A DNA stretch of 36,248 nucleotides from Verrucomicrobiota bacterium (GTDB lineage: Bacteria; Verrucomicrobiota; Verrucomicrobiia; Opitutales; Opitutaceae). The stretch is taken from assembly GCA_023446735.1 (NCBI GenBank), contig JAEXPQ010000073.1:1-36248 (forward strand). The letters are read 5' to 3'. This document shows, one piece after another, positions 15,479 through 23,671 of this stretch. Below the pieces are notes generated by a model. It was not told where the DNA came from and searched no databases. It worked only from the letters and a program-made list of their open reading frames with translations. A program made the position numbers and the translations under genes. Positions within the stretch are counted from its first letter, which is position 1; each line of letters starts with the position of its first letter.

Positions 15479-15946
15479 TCAATCCACCTTCACCTGCAAT
15501 CCCGGCACCTGCGCGGCGGCGCGGACGAGGATCTCGACGTCCTTCTCGCCGCGGAAACCCGAGAACGCGGCAGCGTACAAGCTCCCGCCCGGACCGCGGA
15601 GCGCCACGCCGCCTTCCCAGCCGATGAAGTCCGGGCGCATGATGCCGAACGGGCCGTCGTCGAGCTGCTTGGCATAGACCAACTCCTCGAAACGGCCCGT
15701 GGCGTAGCCGGTGGCGCGCACCTGGTTCACCTTGCGGGCCGCGATGCCGAAGACCCATCGGCCCTTGCCGGCATCGGTGCCGAAAATGCGCCCTACGAAC
15801 TGCCCGTCCGGGACGATCACGCACACCGCGGCGTTGCCGTTGCCCGACATCTCGCGGTCCACCGGATCGAGCAGGTATGCGGGCAGAAGCCGCGCGACTT
15901 CGGCGACAAGTTGCTGGGCGAGACCGAGGCCGGGAGTTTGCGTCAT
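15479..15946 (-). CDS. GlcG/HbpS-family (DUF336) protein
   Basis: A 155-residue cytoplasmic protein of the family that includes HbpS (haem-binding) and GlcG; its role here is unknown. Family features are the N-terminal GLGLAQQLVAEVARLL helix and the central strand-loop AVCVIVPDGQFVGRIFGTDA. AARKVNQVRATGYAT follows, and then the C-terminal VALRGPGGSLYAAAFSGFRGEKDVEILVRAA, which corresponds to the G-[AV]-I-G-V-S-G-x(3)-E-D segment. The usual ALGVSG is altered to AAFSG. I chose ATG 15946; the longer frame to 16048 has no family similarity. It is divergent from the GH3 gene with a 198-bp shared upstream region. Confidence 0.72.
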   Translation of the reverse strand: MTQTPGLGLAQQLVAEVARLLPAYLLDPVDREMSGNGNAAVCVIVPDGQFVGRIFGTDAGKGRWVFGIAARKVNQVRATGYATGRFEELVYAKQLDDGPFGIMRPDFIGWEGGVALRGPGGSLYAAAFSGFRGEKDVEILVRAAAQVPGLQVKVD

Positions 15947-16144
15947 GGTGCGCGCAACCGAAACGCCGCCCCCGGCGACGTCGACCGAGAAGCGACGCCG
16001 ATGCATTTCCGGCCCGACGGGCCCGACGCCGTGCGGCAGCGGCGCCACGGATCACGCACCCGATTCAATATCCACCCAAGCCCGCCGCCGACGCCGGGTG
16101 TTTGCCGTTTGCGCCGCATCGCCCGCCGACGCTTCGCTTCCGCC

Positions 16145-18340
16145 ATGCCCGTTCGCCCGCCCCGCGTCGTCCTGCCCCTCCTCCTCGCCCTCGTCACTTT
16201 CCCCTCCATGTCCGCCGCCGAATCCTTCCCCTTCCAGAATCCGGAGCTTCCGGCCGAAACCCGTATCACGGATCTGATTTCACGTCTCACCCTCGAGGAG
16301 AAGATCGCCTGCATGGAACGCAGCGCCTCCGTGCCGCGCCTGGGCGTGAAGGGCTCGCCGCACATCGAGGGCTACCACGGCGTCGCCCAGGGCGGACCGA
16401 GCAACTGGGGCCGCCGCAACCCCACGCCCACCACCCAGTTCCCGCAGGCCTACGGTCTCGGCTCCACCTGGGATCCCGCGCTCATCCGCGAGGTGGCCGC
16501 GCAGGAAGCCGAGGAGGCGCGTTACCTCTACCAGAGCGAGAAGTATCGCCGCTCCGGTCTCATCGTGCGCGCCCCCAACGCCGACCTTGCCCGCGACCCG
16601 CGCTGGGGCCGCACCGAGGAGGTCTTCGGCGAGGACGCGTACCACGTGGGCACGCTCGCCACCGCCTTCACCCGCGGCCTCCAGGGCGACGACCCGCGCC
16701 ACTGGAAGACCGCCGCGCTCCTGAAACACTTCCTCGCCAACTCCAACGAGAACGGCCGCGAGTCCAGCTCCTCGAACTTCGACGCCCGCCTCTGGCGCGA
16801 GTACTACGCCAAGCCCTTCGAGATGGCCGTGCGCACCGGCGGCTCCCGCGCCCTCATGGCCGCCTACAACGCCGTCAACGGCACCCCCGCCCACGTGCAT
16901 CCGATGCTCAACGACATCGTGATCGGCGAATGGGGCGTGGACGGAATCGTCTGCACCGACGGCGGCGGGCTGCGCCTGCTCTTCGAGAAGCACCACGCCT
17001 TTCCCGATCTCCCCACCGCCGCCGCCGCCTGCGTGAAGGCCGGCATCAACCACTTCCTCGACAAGCACAAGGAGGCCGTGACCGAGGCGGTGCGCCGCGG
17101 GCTCCTCACCGAGGCCGATCTCGACCATGCCCTCCGCGGTCTCTTCCGGATCTCGCTCCGCCTCGGTCTGCTCGATCCGGCCGACCAGGTTCCGTACTCA
17201 AAGATCGGAGCCGCCGGCACGCCCGAGCCGTGGGCGCAACCCGAGACCCGCGCGCTCGCCCGTCGCGTCACGCAGCGCTCGATCGTGCTCCTCAAGAACG
17301 ACGCCGCGCTCCTCCCGCTCGACCGCAAAGCGCTCAAGTCCATCGCGGTCGTCGGCCCGCTGGCCAACGAGGTCCTCGCCGACTGGTACAGCGGCACCGC
17401 GCCCTACTACATCACCCCGCGCGAGGGCATCGAGGCCGCCATCAACCCCGCACTCAGCACCGACGAGGGCGTCGCCACCCGTTGGGCCGGCGACATGTCC
17501 GCCGCCGCGCTCGAGTTCGCCCGGAAGGCCGATGTCGCCGTCGTCTGCGTGGGCAACCACCCCGAGGGCAACGCCGGCTGGGAGACCGTCACCTCGCCCT
17601 CCGAGGGCAAGGAGGCCGTCGACCGCCAGGAGCTCACGCTCCCGCACGGCCAGGAGGAGTTCGTCCGGCGCGTGTACGAGGCCAACCCGCGCACGATCGT
17701 CGTGCTCGTCGCCAACTTCCCGATCGCCCTGCCCTGGGCGGCCGAACACGCGCCGGCCATCGTTCACCTCACCCACGCCAGCCAGGAACAGGGCAACGCG
17801 CTGGCCGATGTGCTCTTCGGCATCGTCAACCCCGGCGGCAAGCTCGCGCAGACCTGGCCCAAGTCCCTCGACCAACTCCCGCCGATGATGGACTACAACC
17901 TGCGCCACGGCCGCACCTACCAGTACTTCACCGGCGAGCCGCAGTATCCGTTCGGCTACGGTCTGAGCTACACGACCTTCGCCCTCGCAAACCTCCGCGC
18001 CAGCGCCACCACCCTCGCCCGCGATGGCGCGCTCACCGTGAGTGTCGACCTCACCAACACCGGCAGCCGCGAGGGCGACGAGGTTGTGCAGCTCTACGTG
18101 CGCTACCCGCAGTCGAAGGTTTCGCGCCCGCTCAAGCAGCTCCGCGCCTTCCAGCGCGTGACCGTCGCCGCCGGCGCCACCGCCACCGTCTCGCTCTCGC
18201 TCGCCGCGGCCGACCTCGCCTACTGGGACGAAGCCGCCCACGCGTGGGTCGTCGAGCCCGGCCCGGTCGAGCTCCTCGTCGGCACCTCTTCCGCCGACCG
18301 CGACCTTCCCCAGCGCACGACGATCACGGTGTCTCCGTAG
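16145..18340 (+). CDS. Secreted glycoside hydrolase family 3 (beta-glucosidase/xylosidase type)
   Basis: A 731-residue exported glycosidase. The signal peptide is MPVRPPRVVLPLLLALVTFP, ending SMSAAES. Next comes the GH3 TIM barrel: APNADLARDPRWGRTEEVFGED (143-164), LLKHFLANSNENGRES (192-207) and the nucleophile Asp272 in GIVCTDGGG. The alpha/beta sandwich domain follows, from TQRSIVLLKNDAALLPL to NPGGKLAQTWPKS. The C-terminal fibronectin-III-like domain includes LTNTGSREGDEVVQLYV and RPLKQLRAFQRV. All three domains are complete. It should hydrolyse terminal beta-glucosyl or xylosyl residues in the periplasm or outside. No transporter or polysaccharide-utilisation partners are adjacent. The ATG at 16145 is the only start giving a signal peptide. 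Confidence 0.93.
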   Translation: MPVRPPRVVLPLLLALVTFPSMSAAESFPFQNPELPAETRITDLISRLTLEEKIACMERSASVPRLGVKGSPHIEGYHGVAQGGPSNWGRRNPTPTTQFPQAYGLGSTWDPALIREVAAQEAEEARYLYQSEKYRRSGLIVRAPNADLARDPRWGRTEEVFGEDAYHVGTLATAFTRGLQGDDPRHWKTAALLKHFLANSNENGRESSSSNFDARLWREYYAKPFEMAVRTGGSRALMAAYNAVNGTPAHVHPMLNDIVIGEWGVDGIVCTDGGGLRLLFEKHHAFPDLPTAAAACVKAGINHFLDKHKEAVTEAVRRGLLTEADLDHALRGLFRISLRLGLLDPADQVPYSKIGAAGTPEPWAQPETRALARRVTQRSIVLLKNDAALLPLDRKALKSIAVVGPLANEVLADWYSGTAPYYITPREGIEAAINPALSTDEGVATRWAGDMSAAALEFARKADVAVVCVGNHPEGNAGWETVTSPSEGKEAVDRQELTLPHGQEEFVRRVYEANPRTIVVLVANFPIALPWAAEHAPAIVHLTHASQEQGNALADVLFGIVNPGGKLAQTWPKSLDQLPPMMDYNLRHGRTYQYFTGEPQYPFGYGLSYTTFALANLRASATTLARDGALTVSVDLTNTGSREGDEVVQLYVRYPQSKVSRPLKQLRAFQRVTVAAGATATVSLSLAAADLAYWDEAAHAWVVEPGPVELLVGTSSADRDLPQRTTITVSP

Positions 18341-18408
18341 GTTCCGCCTCCGATTGGACTCCCGCTCGGTGAACGCTCGCCGCGGAGCTAGGCCCGGCCA
18401 ATTCGCCC

Positions 18409-18528
18409 CGACCACTGGTAATTGCGCCGGGACACGGTCTCCGGCTTGACGGTACCGCGCGACTCTGGGGAAATCTCCGCGCCCCACTACCCGATCTGCA
18501 CCGCAAACCCGGTGGGGCACCCGTCGCC
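18409..18528 (+). promoter_or_regulatory. Leader shared with the Calx-beta gene (copy 1)
   Basis: From CGACCACTGGTAAT through ACACGGTCTC and TTGACGG to GGTGGGGC before the ATG, this 120-bp segment matches 21618-21736 at nearly the same distance from the ATG (113 against 112 bp from TGGTA). It may be a promoter, a structured leader or simply a duplicated 5' end. Confidence 0.6.
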
Positions 18529-20991
18529 ATGCAAACTGTGTCGCCCACTCGCACCGGCCTTCGCGCCGTACTGCCAAGCCTCACCGTCGCCGGACTCGTC
18601 GCCCTCGCTCCTTCGTCTGCGTCTGCTGCTACCTTCCGGGCGGCCACCCCGGACGAGCTCATCACGGCGATCGCCGCGGCCAACTCCACACCCGCGCCCG
18701 ACACCATCGAACTCACCGCCGGCGCGACCTACACGTTCACGTCGGTCGACAACTGCTGGTACGGCCCCAACGCCCTGCCGCCCATCGCCTCGCCCATCAC
18801 CATCGAAGGCCACGGCGCCACGCTCGCCATCGACGTACCCGTACGCCTGCGCTTCTTCTACATCGGCGCCGATCCGACCAGCCCGCGCACGCTCGGGTAC
18901 CATTCTCCCGGCGCCGGCCGGCTCACGCTCCGGTATCTCACCCTCACCGGCGGCAAGGCCCGAGGCGGCGACAGCAACCCCGGTGGCGGTGGAGCCGGCA
19001 TGGGCGGCGCGATCTTCAACCAAGGCACGCTCCTCCTCGATAGCGTGACCTTGCGCAACAACACCGCCACCGGTGGCACCGGCGGCACCGGCGCCTCGGA
19101 GCAGATCGGCGGCGGCGGCATGGGCGAAGATGGGAGCTTGTATTCGGGCGGCGGTTTCGGCGGTGCGGTCAGCCCGCCGGGAGCCCTCGGCGGGGGCGCA
19201 GGAGGCGCCTTCGGCTTCGGCGGCAGCACCTACGGCGGCGGCGGCGGCTTCAGATTGACCGACACCGGCCTCGGAACCGGACCGGGCGGCGGTGTCCGCG
19301 ATGGTCTCGGCGGCATCAGCAGCGCTGGCGACTCAAGTGGCGCCGGCAGCGGTGGCGGAAGAGGAGGCGGCGTCGGAGGCGGTGGTCACGACGGCATTGG
19401 TCTCGACGGCGGAGGCGGAGGCTTCGGTGGCGGTGGAGGGGGCAGCGCTGGACGGGGCGGTTTCGGTGGCGGCGGCGGAGGCGGCGCTGACGGGGCGATG
19501 GGCGGCAGCGATCTCAATTTCATCGACAACGGCGGCTTCGGCGGAGGCGGCGGCCGTCTCAAAATGGTGATCACCCCGGGCTCGGGAGGCGGGGGCGTCT
19601 CGATCACCTACGTCGAAGTCGGCGGAAGCGGAGGCGGCATGGGCGGCGCGATCTTCAACCATGGCGGTCTGCTCACGCTCGCGAACAGCACCTTCACCGC
19701 CAATTCCGCCCAAGGCGGCGCCAACGAGCTTTCGCTTCGCAGCGGCAGCGGCCTCGGTGGTGCGGTCTTCAATCTCAACGGCTCCGTCGAGCTCCTGCAC
19801 TGCACCCTGGTCGACAACTCCGTCACCGGAGGAAGCCTGCCCCCCGCGGGCGGCGGCGCTCTCTACAACCTGCGTTACACCCTGTTGGCGGGCGCCCCGG
19901 CGGCCACAGTCTCTCTAGCCAACTGCATCCTCACCCGCTCGGCCGGCGGCGCCGATCTGGTCAACAACTGTCCGGCCACGCTCGTCCCTGCTTCCGGCGG
20001 CGGCACCAACACCGGCGCAGCCACCGTCGCGTTCGCGGGCGCCAATATCGTCGGCTCACGCACCGACTCCGGCACCGCCACCTCCGGCGGCAACACGCCG
20101 CTCACCGGCAACCCGCTTCTGGCACCACTCGGCAATTACGGCGGCACCACTCAGACCTTCGCGCTGCTCCCCGGCTCGCCCGCGATCGACGCCGGTTATG
20201 AAGTCTTCGCGGACGACGCGCGGATCAACAATCTCGACCAGCGCCGCTTCGTGCGCTCGGGCTATCCCGACCTCGGCGCCTTCGAGTCCCAAGAGTTTTA
20301 CTTCATCAAAACCGGCGGTGACCGCCAGAGCACCACGCCGGGCTCCGCCTTCCCGGCGCCGCTGTCTGTCCGCGTGGTGGCCTACTGGTCAATCGAACCG
20401 GTGAACGGCGGCATCATCACCTTCACCCCGCCCGCGACCGGTGCGAGCGCCATGCTCTCCACGACCACGGCCACCATCGCCGACGGCGCAGTCGCCGTCA
20501 CCGCGACCGCCAATGCCACCACCGGCATGTACACCGTCCCCGTCAGTGCTCGCGGAGCGACCGGAGCGCGCTTCACCCTGGCCAATGGCGTCTTCGGCTA
20601 CGCGGCCTGGGCCGCGGCCGCAGACCGTTTCACCGCGGCCGAACTCGCCGACCCGGCGATCAGCGGCCCGGAGGCCGATCCCGATGGTGCCGGCCTCGCC
20701 AATCTTCTGCGCTACGCCTTCGATCTGCCGGCCCGCGGCCCCGTGACGGTCCCAACCCAGTTTGTCTACCACGGCTCCGGCCCGAGCTCGACGCCCAGCA
20801 TCTCGTTCCCGCTGCGTGCCGATGGCATGGATATCCGCTATGCCGTGATGACCAGCGTGGATCTCGCCACCTGGGAGGAAATCACCGCCTTCACCCCCGA
20901 CGGCACCGCCCGCACGGTCACCGTCAACTCCACCGCGCCCTACGGGGCCAAACGCTTCTTTGTGCGCATACAGGTGGCCACCGTCCCCTGA
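18529..20991 (+). CDS. Secreted glycine-rich choice-of-anchor-Q / polymorphic-repeat protein
   Basis: An 820-residue surface or extracellular protein. The signal peptide (MQTVSPTRTGLRAVLPSLTV, ending SSASA) is followed by ATFRAATPDELITAIAAAN, the usual opening of these parallel-beta-helix proteins. Residues about 142-374 are extremely glycine-rich. They are bounded by two GMGGAIFN motifs, each followed by a DSVTLRNNTA or NSTFTANSA segment, as in polymorphic outer-membrane repeats. A choice-of-anchor-Q segment follows (NPLLAPLGNYGGTTQTFALL, then PGSPAIDAG and DQRRF to DLGAFES). The C-terminal 130 residues (AWAAAADRFTAAEL, then ADPDGAGLANLLRYAFDL) match the C-terminus of the Calx-beta protein. 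Its role is likely adhesion or surface layer; no enzyme motif is seen. Confidence 0.82.
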   Translation: MQTVSPTRTGLRAVLPSLTVAGLVALAPSSASAATFRAATPDELITAIAAANSTPAPDTIELTAGATYTFTSVDNCWYGPNALPPIASPITIEGHGATLAIDVPVRLRFFYIGADPTSPRTLGYHSPGAGRLTLRYLTLTGGKARGGDSNPGGGGAGMGGAIFNQGTLLLDSVTLRNNTATGGTGGTGASEQIGGGGMGEDGSLYSGGGFGGAVSPPGALGGGAGGAFGFGGSTYGGGGGFRLTDTGLGTGPGGGVRDGLGGISSAGDSSGAGSGGGRGGGVGGGGHDGIGLDGGGGGFGGGGGGSAGRGGFGGGGGGGADGAMGGSDLNFIDNGGFGGGGGRLKMVITPGSGGGGVSITYVEVGGSGGGMGGAIFNHGGLLTLANSTFTANSAQGGANELSLRSGSGLGGAVFNLNGSVELLHCTLVDNSVTGGSLPPAGGGALYNLRYTLLAGAPAATVSLANCILTRSAGGADLVNNCPATLVPASGGGTNTGAATVAFAGANIVGSRTDSGTATSGGNTPLTGNPLLAPLGNYGGTTQTFALLPGSPAIDAGYEVFADDARINNLDQRRFVRSGYPDLGAFESQEFYFIKTGGDRQSTTPGSAFPAPLSVRVVAYWSIEPVNGGIITFTPPATGASAMLSTTTATIADGAVAVTATANATTGMYTVPVSARGATGARFTLANGVFGYAAWAAAADRFTAAELADPAISGPEADPDGAGLANLLRYAFDLPARGPVTVPTQFVYHGSGPSSTPSISFPLRADGMDIRYAVMTSVDLATWEEITAFTPDGTARTVTVNSTAPYGAKRFFVRIQVATVP

Positions 20992-21050
20992 ATCCCGCGG
21001 CCACATTCTCGGCTCCGTTGTTTGCCCGCGCCGCGCTCCCGAGTCCCGCC

Positions 21051-21176
21051 GTCGCCACCGACATCCGCTCCGAAGTCCAGTCCAGCGCCGACCTCGTCGC
21101 CTGGACCACGGTCGCCACGTACACCGCCAACGGCGCCAAGCGCACCGAAGTCGCCAAGGCTTTCGCCCCAGCGTGA
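21051..21176 (+). pseudogene. Orphan fragment of the shared C-terminal module
   Basis: Reads VATDIRSEVQSSADLVAWTT, then VATYTANGAKRTEVAK, to a TGA. At DNA level it is about 90% identical to 23240-23350 of the Calx-beta gene. It starts 60 bp after the stop of the glycine-rich gene, has no start codon and lacks the last strands. It is a remnant of a third gene or of a recombination between tandem paralogues. Confidence 0.8.
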
Positions 21177-21202
21177 CAGAGCGTAATTCTGGCGAACTTC
21201 GC
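21147..21202. repeat. Family C palindromic unit, uninterrupted
   Basis: GAAGTCGCCA at the left and TGGCGAACTTC at the right form an imperfect inverted repeat about 56 bp long. The same two end words flank the family B element at 12303-12489. It overlaps the end of the orphan C-terminal fragment. Confidence 0.65.
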
Positions 21203-21268
21203 TCCACCGCCCAGCTTCCGCCGTCATCGGCAGTGCGAATAGCGCGGGCTACAGCGGTGCTCTCCGCT

Positions 21269-21322
21269 AGAGCCGGCTCCGCTGCAGCCAGTCCAGCCCG
21301 ACTCCGGGATCACCGATCCCGG
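21269..21322 (+). repeat. 54-bp repeat ending in a strong hairpin (copy 1)
   Basis: Similar to 23611-23665: GCTGCAGCC, then CAGCCCGACTCC, then GATCACCGATC. Here its end forms a perfect hairpin CCGGGATC-ACC-GATCCCGG. Both copies lie downstream of a copy of the shared C-terminal module, so it may be the old 3' flank or terminator of that gene family. The rest of 21203-21617 shows no gene. Confidence 0.6.
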
Positions 21323-21617
21323 ATACAGGTTTCGGAAGCCGTCCCAGGCCGAATGCTTCAAAGTGTAGCGAAACCTGTAAAGGGTTTCGAACCTTCGCTC
21401 CCAGACGAATGGCTTGGCGGCTTTCGCTCGTCACCTATCCAGTGCCACCAGGAAGCATGGTTGGGGCGCGAGGCCCACCGCGTTTCCATCTCTCCGGCAC
21501 GAAGGCCGACGTCACCACCGCCCGTCACTTTCCCACACCGCGCGCAGGCGTCTTTACCTTCGCCCCCTTCGCCACGCAGTCTCCAGGGCCGCGAGTTACG
21601 CTCTCGCACCTCCCTAA

Positions 21618-21736
21618 CGACCATTGGTAATAGAGCCGCATCACGGTCTCTGCATTGACGGCCTCCGTACAATCTGCGGCAATCCCGGCGTCCCCACTCC
21701 CGGAAAACGCCGCGAACCAGGTGGGGCCATTCTTCC
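21618..21736 (+). promoter_or_regulatory. Leader shared with the glycine-rich protein gene (copy 2)
   Basis: CGACCATTGGTAAT, then TCACGGTCTC, TTGACGG and AGGTGGGGC before an ATG at 21737, matching 18409-18528 in order and spacing. AGGTGG is a plausible ribosome-binding site for the 21737 start. Confidence 0.6.
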
Positions 21737-21907
21737 ATGCACCCCACCCTGCTCACCCGACTCCGCGCCGTCGCCGCGCTCGTCACAACCGCCACCTGCC
21801 ACCGCTCGTCCGCCTGGTTCGTTCGTGCGGTCGCCGCAAGGGACAGGAAGACTACCAACGGAAACGATCGTCACCAACCATCCATCACCGCTCGAGCCAA
21901 CGAGCGG

Positions 21908-23410
21908 ATGCGCCCGGGCGCTTCTCGCCAGCGCGCTTCGGCGTGCTGGCTGCTCGCGGCGACGAGCCTCGGTCTCGCCCTGCCGGCCACCGAGGCGGCG
22001 ACCACTCTCGCCAAGGGTGACTTGGTGATCCTGGCCTTCAACGGCGACGGCAGCAACGCCAGTGGGACCATCACGTACGACGGCCTGTCCATGATGCCCC
22101 TGGTCAACCTGGAGGCAGGCACGGTGATCTATGTCACCGACATCGGTTGGAGCGATTTAACGAAGTCGTTCCTCAACTATGCCGGCATCGCGGACAAAAT
22201 CGTGAAATACACCGCCCCCACCGCCATCGCCGCCGGCACGATCATCCGCTGCGATGTCGACCACCAAACCGGTTTCACGCTGGAAGTAGCCCGAACGCCG
22301 GGCGACACGCTGCCCTATTTCAACAACATCAGCACCCTCAACTCCGCGGAGGAAATCCTGGTCTTCCAGGGCAGTGTGGCGACACCCAAGTTCATCTTCG
22401 CCGTGACCGACGTCGTCGCCGGCTGGGCGTCCTCCGTACCGGCCAACGGCACCGACGGCAGCGGACACGGATCGGCCCTGCCTCAGGACCTGGGAAACGA
22501 CACCACGGCCCTGTCGTTGGCCAGCGGCACGACGCCCATCGACAACTGGGCCTACACCGGTCCGACCACCCCGGCGACAAAAGTCGATTGGCAATCCCGC
22601 GTCGCCGACCAGAAAAACTGGACCGGTGACGACGAGAACCGCACAGTCCTAACCGGAGCGTATTCGGTGACCGATGCCCCGCTACCGGCGCTTTCCCTCA
22701 ACGATATAGCGGCAAGCGAGGGCAACAGCGGCACCACGACATTCACCTTCACGGTCGCGCTCTCCATGCCCGCTCCGGCTGGCGGAGTAACCTTCGACAT
22801 TGCCACCGCCAACGGCACGGCCACCGCGGGCAGTGACTACGTCGCAAAGTCCCTTACCGGCCAGACCATCCCAACCGGTGCAACCACCTCCACCTTCGAC
22901 GTCACCGTCAATGGCGACGCCACGCTGGAGCCGAACGAGACGTTCTCCGTCAACGTGACCAACCTTGCGGGCGCCACCATATCGGATGCTTCGGGTCTCG
23001 GTACCATCACCAACGACGATGTGGCACCGCCAACCTACAGCACCTGGGCCGCAGCCGCGTTCTCCGCCACGGATCTCCTCAACCCGGCGATCAGCGGCGC
23101 CAACGCCGACCCCGACGGCGCCGGCCTCACGAACCTGATGCGCTACGCCCTCGACCTGTCCCCGCGCGGCCCGGTCTCCTCGCCAGCGAGCGTGACGATC
23201 ACGGCGACCACGCCTGCGACGGTCGCCGTCCCGATCCGCGCCGTCGCCTCCGACATCCGCTACGAAGTCCAGTCCAGCACCGACCTCGTCGCCTGGACCA
23301 CGGTCGCCACGTACACCGCCAACGGTACCAAACGCACCGAAATCGCCACCGTCGCCGTCCCCACCGGCGCCGCACGCTACTTCCTCCGCCTGGCGATCGT
23401 CGCCAACTAG
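21908..23410 (+). CDS. Secreted Calx-beta domain protein
   Basis: A 500-residue exported protein. The signal peptide from ATG 21908 is MRPGASRQRASACWLLAATS, ending ALPATEA. The N-terminal module, GDLVILAFNGDGS then VNLEAGTVIYVTDIGWSD, resembles beta-sandwich modules of large secreted proteins. A Calx-beta domain follows: LNDIAASEGNSGTTTFTFTV, GTATAGSDYV, LEPNETFSVNV and GTITNDD. The C-terminal module is STWAAAAFSATDLLNPAISG, then ADPDGAGLTNLMRYALDL, shared with the glycine-rich protein. An alternative in-frame start at 21737, with a better ribosome site and the shared leader, adds 57 residues before the signal peptide; I prefer 21908 because of the signal peptide. Its role is likely cell-surface or matrix binding, possibly Ca2+-dependent. 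Confidence 0.8.
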   Translation: MRPGASRQRASACWLLAATSLGLALPATEAATTLAKGDLVILAFNGDGSNASGTITYDGLSMMPLVNLEAGTVIYVTDIGWSDLTKSFLNYAGIADKIVKYTAPTAIAAGTIIRCDVDHQTGFTLEVARTPGDTLPYFNNISTLNSAEEILVFQGSVATPKFIFAVTDVVAGWASSVPANGTDGSGHGSALPQDLGNDTTALSLASGTTPIDNWAYTGPTTPATKVDWQSRVADQKNWTGDDENRTVLTGAYSVTDAPLPALSLNDIAASEGNSGTTTFTFTVALSMPAPAGGVTFDIATANGTATAGSDYVAKSLTGQTIPTGATTSTFDVTVNGDATLEPNETFSVNVTNLAGATISDASGLGTITNDDVAPPTYSTWAAAAFSATDLLNPAISGANADPDGAGLTNLMRYALDLSPRGPVSSPASVTITATTPATVAVPIRAVASDIRYEVQSSTDLVAWTTVATYTANGTKRTEIATVAVPTGAARYFLRLAIVAN

Positions 23411-23593
23411 TGAGCCTTGCCTGACAGCCTGACGCCTGCGGGTGGACCCGCTTGCCCTCAAGCGGGTCGAGGACGTGGCCCACAGCAGAACCACGATCAT
23501 TAGTGAACTGGCGCTGCTCCCGGCTGCTCGCACCCACGACCGCGTTGGGGGCAACGCGGCCCACCTCTGTCAGCCTATTGCGCGAGACTCAAT
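23411..23593 (+). repeat. REPIN-like element, family B copy 3
   Basis: Directly after the Calx-beta stop. Begins TGAGCCTTGCCTGACAG and ends ATTGCGCGAGACTCAATA. Contains hairpins CCGCTTGCCCTCAAGCGG and CGCGTTGGGGGCAACGCG. Near-identical, inverted, to 12303-12489. Confidence 0.9.
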
Positions 23594-23610
23594 AGAGCGG
23601 TGATTTCCGT

Positions 23611-23665
23611 TGAAACCGGCTTCTCTGCAGCCGGCCCGGCCCGACTCCACGATCACCGATCTCGG
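23611..23665 (+). repeat. 54-bp repeat (copy 2)
   Basis: Matches 21269-21322 (CTGCAGCC, CCCGACTCC, GATCACCGATC). The terminal hairpin is weaker here. It lies between the family B element and the stop of the GH20 gene. Confidence 0.55.
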
Positions 23666-23671
23666 GTGCGA

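Noticed and set aside
18955..19650. GGCGGCGGC-rich stretch considered as a tandem DNA repeat or CRISPR-like array
   Set aside because: It is glycine-rich coding sequence with varied spacing and no repeat-spacer pattern. No CRISPR array was found anywhere in the window.
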